Positions 58,393-64,000 of a stretch of DNA of 64,000 nt are shown here, one piece after another; the first letter of the stretch is position 1; every line of letters begins with the position of its first letter. The translations under genes were made by a program, and so were the position numbers. Under the pieces are notes generated by a model that was given only the letters and a program-made list of their open reading frames with translations, ran no database searches and was not told the origin of the DNA. This DNA comes from Triplophysa rosa (Eukaryota > Chordata > Actinopteri > Cypriniformes > Nemacheilidae): contig NC_079908.1 of NCBI RefSeq assembly GCF_024868665.1, positions 1,284,753 through 1,348,752 of the forward strand, in the 5' to 3' direction.

Positions 58393-59450
58393 CCCTACCG
58401 GCTGCTAGTCTCACCTGTTGGCAAGATTGACACCGGATCCATGCGGAGGCTGTAGAACCTCGCTAAGGTATTGGCCGTAGCCCAACCCGCAGCTCTGCAG
58501 ATGTCTGCCAGAGAGGCGCCCTGCGCCAGTGCCTGCGAGGAGGCCACACCCCGGGTGTGACGGCGTCCGCGATCCAGTGCGTCACCCTCTGTTTGGAGAC
58601 AGCTCTCCCCTGTTGCTGACCTCCAAAACAGACAAAGGGCTGCTCAGAGCTCCTAAAGCTCCACATGCGGTCCAAGTAGAGGCACAGCACGCGTACTGGA
58701 CACAACACGGATGGGGTTGAAGCTTCCTCCCCAGTGGGGAGCGCCTGCAAGTTCACCGCCTGGTCCCGAGAGGGACTGGTGGGAACTTTGGGCACGTAGC
58801 CGGGCTGGGATCTCAGGATAATGTGAGAGTCTCCAGGCCCGAACTCTAGGCAATCAGTGGACATGGAGAATGCTTGTAGATCCCCTACCCTCTTGATAGA
58901 GGAGAGCGCCACCAAGGAAGCCGTCTTCATCTTAAGAGAAAGAGCGGCATCTCCTAGGGGCTCGAAGGGGGGCCTCTGGAGGCCCGCCCGGACTGTTCGA
59001 GGTCCCAAGAGGGTACGGGGCGTGGACGAGGCAGATTCCGCCTCCTCGCTCCCCTTAGGAACCTAATGATCAGGTCGTGCAGTCACAGAGACTTTCCAGC
59101 AACTGGTTTGTGATTAGCGGCAATGACAGCTGCATACACTTCAGTGTGGAAGGGGAGAGATTACTCTCGAGTCTCTCTTGTAGGAAGGACAACCCATTCC
59201 CGATCGAGCAACTCCGCAGGTCTTCTCCTCGAGAAGAGCACCAGGACGAGAAGAGGCGCCACTCAAGGCGTACAGCCGCCTAGTGGCAGGGGCCCTAGCC
59301 TGAGTGATGATCTCAACCACCACCGGGGGTTAGGCCACTCAGGATCTCCTCGTTCCATCCAGGTGCCAAACATGGAAGTTCCAGAGGTCTGGCTCGGGTG
59401 CCACAACGTGCCCTTCCCCTGCGAAAGAAGGTCTATGGTGGGACAACTAA
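58393..59450 (-). pseudogene. DIRS tyrosine recombinase (copy F)
   Basis: Minus-strand coding from about 59310 down to 58440. It starts Gln-Ala-Arg-Ala-Pro-Ala-Thr-Arg-Arg-Leu-Tyr-Ala-Leu, which is the start of the DIRS recombinase. Ser-Ile-Lys-Arg-Val-Gly-Asp-Leu-Gln-Ala holds a catalytic Arg. Gly-Tyr-Val-Pro-Lys, Cys-Pro-Val-Arg-Val-Leu, Phe-Val-Cys-Phe-Gly-Gly and a Lys-Gln-Arg-Val-Thr-His-Trp-Ile block follow. A separate piece near 58450 carries Ala-Arg-Phe-Tyr, where the catalytic Tyr would lie. Frame changes occur near 59280 and 58480. This is the only recombinase sequence in the window. Confidence 0.85.
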
Positions 59451-59537
59451 AAGGAGCTAGGGCACTGGAGAGCAACACACACAATGTAAATCAAAAACAA
59501 AGGCGAAGAGAGCTAGGACAAGGCAGTGTAACTAGAC

Positions 59538-59892
59538 CAGTGGTTCTCAACTCTGGCCTGCGAGATCCATTTTCCTGCCGAGTATAGCCCCAACTCTGAT
59601 AAAACAACTGAAGAGGCTAATCAGTGACTTCAGGAACAAATGCGTTCAACTTAATGCTGGGCTGCACAGATTGTTTGGCATATCGCATTAAAGTACCGCG
59701 AGAGCGATTCAAATGCATGCCGAGCAATCTGCACTTGAATCACTATCGCGGTACTTAAATGTCATACGCTGATAGATTTGCGCAGTGTCTATTCCTAAAG
59801 ACGCTGATTAGCTTGTTCAGGTGTTTTATATCGGAGTTGGGGCTAAACTCTGTAGGAAAATGGATCTCGCAGGCCAGAGTTGAGAACCACTG
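59538..59892. mobile_element. hAT MITE, 355 bp, 8-bp target duplication
   Basis: Starts CAGTGGTTCTCAACTCTGGCC and ends in its complement, with about 60 bp of inverted repeat. Flanked by AACTAGAC at 59530-59537 and 59893-59900. The centre holds a second inverted pair (AGTACCGCGAGAGCGATTCA and a near-complement), so almost the whole element can fold back. Confidence 0.88.
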
Positions 59893-59934
59893 AACTAGAC
59901 TATGACAATGCTTCACTAGACAATGCTATGGCAG

Positions 59935-60125
59935 TCCGTACTGGCGAAAAGCATGCAACGGTCTGACACAGGTCAGGGAAGAGGAGCATCAAGTGCTACG
60001 AGTTGCTCCGTACTGGCCCAACCACACCTGGTTCTCGGAGCTAATGCTCCTGACGACAGCTCCCCCTGGACGATTCCCCTGAAGAAGACCTTCTTTCGCA
60101 GGGGAAGGGCACGTTGTGGCACCCG
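59935..60125 (+). mobile_element. DIRS fragment from the end of the RT/RNase H gene
   Basis: Matches 63770-63930 of copy E (GGAAGAGGAGCATCAAGTGC, GAGCTAATGCTC, CCCCTGGACGATTCCCC). It ends at GGCACCCGAG, where it is fused directly to the leader of copy E. Confidence 0.75.
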
Positions 60126-62030
60126 AGCTCATTCATTCACCTTTTGTTCTTCAGAGACTACGCATCTGATGAGCTTCTCTACGATCTTTGGTGATCATTT
60201 TTCTGCTGGAATCTACGACGTGGACAGCGGACGGTCCCTTCCTGCAGTGACTCTCCCCTGGGCGTCTCTGCAGTTCCGGAGGTGTTCGAGCAAATTTCCT
60301 TTCTAAAAGAGCAAATTTCTCCAGCGTGGCATGTCCCACGTGGGTGCAACACACTCATCGAGGAGGGGGATGGACACGATGCCTGCTTCCAGTACGCTGG
60401 GGCAGACGTTGTGGATACGTCCTGCCCGCACTGCGGGCGGTGATGATTCAGACGTTGCGTCACGGGTGGCTGCGTTCCCACGGGACTCAGCCACCACCTC
60501 GTTTGCTCCCCGTTCCGTGGCGGCAGGACTACGGCCTGCCGTCCGCTACGGCAAGCAGCGAGGGTGATATGAGGATTACTGTGAGCGATAATCCACCAGC
60601 CACTGACTCACGGACCGTTCACACCTCGTCTCGCTCGTCTGACCGTTCCCCAGGAGATGGTCCGCCGTCTTATTCCTCAATCACGTATTCAGACACGATG
60701 CGTGATGATGAGATGTCTCTTGCAGCATTGGGGGGTGACGTACTGCCATCCGACTCTGACGATTCCTCGGGCTCCCTCCCTCGGGGGGTTGAGCCCAGGA
60801 AGAAGCGGACGTCGAAGTGTCAGCCATGCTTTCCCGGGCCGCCGTGAGTGTTGGGTTGCAGGGCCCGCACTGCCTCTCCCGGTACTCGCGGCTGGCTACA
60901 TGGTGCCTCGGGGTTGAGCGCGGCTCCAAGCCGCGCCCGCCCCCAGTGCCGTGTTTACCGGAAGTGCATGAGGAACTTAGTAAGACCTGGAACGCCCCTT
61001 TCCGGCACGTTTCACGTCAAACAAAGTTCGGTCACCCTCTCTTCCCTCGAGGTTGAGACAGCTAGAGGATATGTCAATGTCCCTCAGGTGGAGTGTGCCG
61101 CCGCAATGCACTCGTGCCCGTAGGCGGCGGCCAACTGGGGGGATCGACCTAGACTCCCGTCCAAAGCATGTGGGGTCTCGGCATCTCTGGTGTCGAGAGC
61201 TTACATTGTGGCGGACCAAGCTGCCTCCTCTCTCCACGCTATGGCTCCTGCCAGGCCAGGGTGTTGAGAGAGCTCCACGGGGGTAAGACCGACCCAGCGC
61301 TTATGCAGGAACTCCACACTGCCACCGACCTCACTCTACGGGCGACCAAGGTGACCACGCGGGCCCTGGGTCGGACAATGTCCACACTTATGGTCCATGA
61401 GAAACTCCTCTGGCCGAACCTTGGACAGATGAGTAACGCTGAGAAGGTCCGCTTTCTCGACGCACCCGTCTTGCAAGGGGGGGCTGGTTGGTGATACTGT
61501 CAAGCCGCAGTTCTCGACAGTAAAGAAGCAGTCCTCCCGTGCCACGACTCGGCCACCTCGGCCGTCGAGTCCCGTGCACCGTCTGCTTCCCAGCAGCCCT
61601 GGTCCTCTTCGACGCCCTCCAGCTTTGGCGCCCCCCCACTTAGGCGGCCCCCCTGGAAGAGACAGCGAAGAGGAGACCATCGCCCCATCAGCAGCTGCAG
61701 CAAAAGCAGAAGCAGCCCTCATGGGAAGACCTCAGGGGGATCGAGGCTACCATTGGGCCCGACCCCAGCCACATTGCTGGGAAATCGGATAGGGACGGAT
61801 CCTGCCCCGTCTCACCATCTGCTGGCCCCCTCCGGGGGGCTAGCGCCCACTTACTCTCAAACAAGAGAGTTTCCTCTCTCTCTGGGTTATCACAGCCGCT
61901 CCCACTCTCTGCACGACGGTGAACGGCAACTCGACGTTGCGTCACGGCGAAGCGCAATGTCGATTATAAACACCAGCCCTCAGCACTCTCAGTCAGACAA
62001 TGCGTTGAGCTGAGCAATCGCCAGGCAGGA
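60126..62030 (+). pseudogene. DIRS gag, multiple frameshifts (copy E)
   Basis: Closely parallel to gag of copy D. The Cys-Pro-x-Cys head is near 60420 and the acidic Asp-Asp-Glu-Met-Ser-Leu-Ala-Ala block near 60705. The Lys-Thr-Asp-Pro-Ala-Leu-Met-Gln-Glu-Leu block is near 61285. Several single-base gains and losses break the frame. Confidence 0.75.
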
Positions 62031-62115
62031 AAAACAGCAGAGCCGATCTCCTCCCCGGGGAACCTCCCCTGGCAAGGAATCCGTACTGCTAGCCATCGAA
62101 CCACCCCCCGGTCGA

Positions 62116-62832
62116 CGATGAAAAATATCGAACCTTTAGTCCCCCTGTCACATTTCTGGAAGCCTGGCTCCGGCTTCCCAGACTGTCAGGCTGGCTAGGG
62201 AACATGATCCGTCTCGGCTACACGATCCAGTTCGCCACACGCCCGCCCAAGTTTCAGGGCATCCGATATACCTCAGTTAGAGGCTAGGATGCTCCCGTAC
62301 TTCGGGCCGAGGTCGCAGCCCTTCTGGCGAAGGGAGTGATCGAGCACGTCCCACCAGCCGAGATGTTCAACGGGTTGTACAGCCTGTACTTCATTGTCCC
62401 CAAGAAAGGAGGGGGGTTGCGCCCTATCTTGGATCTGGGTGTTCTGAACAGGCACCTACACAAGCTGCCTTTCAGGATGATCACGCAGAAGCACATCCTG
62501 ACGTCCGTCAGATGTCAGGACTGGTTCATGGCAATCGACCTGAAGGATGCGTACTTAATGTCTCGATCCTCCCTCGACATCGGCCGTTCCTACGGTTCGC
62601 GTTCGAGGGACGGGCATATCAGTACAGCCTCCTCCCCTTCGGTCTGTCCCTGTGTCCACGGGTCTTTACTTATGTTGTGGAAGCCGCTCTCCTTCCCCTC
62701 AGGGAAGGAGGTGTGCGGGTACTAAACTATCTCGACGACTGGCTCATCTTGGCTCACTCTCGAGATCTGTTGTGTACACACGGGGACCTGGTGCTCCGGC
62801 ACCTAGATCGGTTGGGGCTACAGGTCAACTGA
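62116..62832 (+). pseudogene. DIRS reverse transcriptase (copy E)
   Basis: Shows Leu-Leu-Ala-Lys-Gly-Val-Ile, Tyr-Phe-Ile-Val-Pro-Lys-Lys, Trp-Phe-Met-Ala-Ile-Asp-Leu-Lys-Asp-Ala-Tyr (motif A), Leu-Pro-Phe-Gly-Leu-Ser and the catalytic Tyr-Leu-Asp-Asp-Trp near 62730. Breaks: an in-frame TAG near 62283, a small deletion after Asp-Ala-Tyr near 62555, and a TGA at 62830-62832. Not functional. Confidence 0.88.
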
Positions 62833-62949
62833 GAAAATAGCAAGCTCTCCCCGGTACAGAGCATCCTCTTTCTCAGTATGGAACTTGACTCTGTCCCCAT
62901 GAAGCAGCGCGACTGACTTCAGAGTGCGCCCAGTCAGTGTTGAACTGTT

Positions 62950-64000
62950 TTGAGCGGTCCCCCTGAAACAATTTCAAAGGTTCCTGGGATACATGGCATC
63001 CTCGGCGGGGGTGGTCTCCCTAGGGTCGATGCACATGCGACTGCTCCAACACTGGCTACAGAGTCAGGTTCCTTGGAGAGCGTGGCACACCGGCAGCAGG
63101 CGTTTGGTCATCACGCTTTTCTGCCGACGCACCCTAACCCCCTGGTCTCCCATGACCTTCTTGCGGACAAGGGTCCCCTTAGGGCAGGGGTCAGGCACGT
63201 CGTGGATGCCTCCCTGAAGGGTTGGGGTGCCGTGTGCAACGGGCACGCAGTGTCAGGGCGGTGGACGGGACCCTGCCTGCGTTGGCATAGCAACTGCCTA
63301 GAGTTGTTGGCTGTGCTACTTGCACTGAGGAGGCTACTACCTCTCGTGCAGGACAAGCACGTGCTGGTCCGGTCGGAAAGCACAGCTGCCGTGGCGTATA
63401 TCAATTGTCAGGGTGGCATTCGCTCACGGCAGCTAACACGACTCGGCCCGGCGCCTCCTCCTCTGGAGTCAGCAGGTGATCAGTTCCCTGCAAGCCACAC
63501 ACATCCCAGGCGTCCTGAACCAGACAGCCGATGCGCTCTCTCGTCAGTCAACGCCTCGCGGAGAGTGGCGACTCCATCCCCGCACAGTTCGGCTCACTTG
63601 GGAGCAGTTCGGCCAGGCACAGGTGGACCTGTTTGCCTCCCCGGTCTCCACCCATTGTCCGCTTTGGTACTCCCTGACCGAGGCACCCCTCGGCATGGAT
63701 GCCCTTGCGCACAGCTGGCCGCGGGACAAGCAGAAGTACGCCTTCCCCCCAGTGAGCCTCATTGCACAGGTCTTGTGCAAGGCCAGGGAAGAGGAGCATC
63801 AAGTGGTACTAGTTACGCCCCATTGGCCTAACCAGGACTTGGTTCTCAGAGCTAAGGCTCTTGACAACAACTCCCCCCTGGCCGCTCCCCCTGGCGAGGA
63901 CCTGCTTTCCCAGGGGATGGGGAACGTTACGGCATCCCAGGCAGAACCCTGGAACCTTCATGTCTGGACAGTTGGGACATCACTCAGGCTTGGGCCTCGG
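62950..64000 (+). pseudogene. DIRS RNase H and downstream region (copy E)
   Basis: Val-Val-Asp-Ala-Ser-Leu-Lys-Gly-Trp-Gly-Ala-Val is the RNase H first motif with its Asp. Asn-Cys-Leu-Glu-Leu-Leu-Ala-Val carries the Glu. In the third motif (Val-Arg-Ser-Glu-Ser-Thr-Ala) an Asp expected in Arg-Thr-Asp-Asn-Thr is replaced. After a frameshift near 63440, Gln-Thr-Ala-Asp-Ala-Leu-Ser-Arg-Gln, Gln-Val-Asp-Leu-Phe-Ala-Ser and Leu-Trp-Tyr-Ser-Leu-Thr follow in another frame. The recombinase gene should lie beyond the window. Confidence 0.82.

Larger units (their letters stand above)
60126..64000 (+). mobile_element. DIRS retrotransposon, truncated at its left end, continuing past the window (copy E)
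   Basis: Starts inside the leader (CTCATTCATTCACCTTTTG) without the terminal repeat. Gag follows to about 62030, then reverse transcriptase from 62116 and RNase H from about 62950, and the element is still running at the window's edge. It is the only copy here with a nearly complete RT region. Confidence 0.85.

Overview
This window is eukaryotic, from a ray-finned fish and most likely a cyprinid (carp/zebrafish group). The evidence is an intron-split vertebrate gene with a teleost-like sequence and a repeat load typical of cyprinids: DIRS-type retrotransposons, PIF/Harbinger, hAT and Tc1 DNA transposons, a V-SINE-like SINE, several LTR families and CA/TG microsatellites. A run of exactly 100 N at 39598-39697 marks a draft-assembly gap. 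The organism call is inferred from sequence character alone.

Region 1 (1-7.7 kb) holds the 3' end of one host gene on the + strand, a follistatin-like gene best matched to fstl4. Six exons are supported (346-372, 1613-1731, 2166-2315, 3967-4074, 6119-6228, 6395-7082). Their splice sites and phases agree throughout and the frame ends in a stop at 7080-7082, followed by a 3' UTR. This is the only host protein gene I can support.

Region 2 (7.7-36.6 kb) is intergenic or intronic DNA filled with mobile elements. I can delimit many by target-site duplications (TSDs). There are solo LTRs at 10848-11183, 11690-12456 and 21032-21363 and hAT elements at 12701-14462 and 18495-19361. A 400-bp miniature LTR retrotransposon lies at 28221-28620, and each of its LTRs contains a tRNA-like segment. 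Two LTR-plus-minisatellite relics sit at 19.8-21.4 kb and 31.3-32.2 kb. A 4-kb two-gene Harbinger relic occupies 32.2-36.2 kb.

Region 3 (36.6-47.1 kb and 58.4-64 kb) is dominated by at least six copies or fragments of one DIRS family (tyrosine-recombinase retrotransposon); another fragment lies at 23.3 kb. Together they show every part of the element: inverted terminal repeats with a TATA box, gag, reverse transcriptase, RNase H and tyrosine recombinase. The copy at 43701-47117 keeps both termini, with 161-bp arms that look identical, and the internal complementary region, but has lost reverse transcriptase and recombinase. All DIRS coding regions seen are broken.

Region 4 (47.4-58.4 kb) contains a full-length LINE (47389-51349) with an 11-bp TSD and an uninterrupted endonuclease/reverse-transcriptase frame, the most intact transposon protein in the window. 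It also has an internally deleted second LINE (52352-54658), a solo LTR (55208-55687) and a chimeric Tc1 relic (57444-58391).
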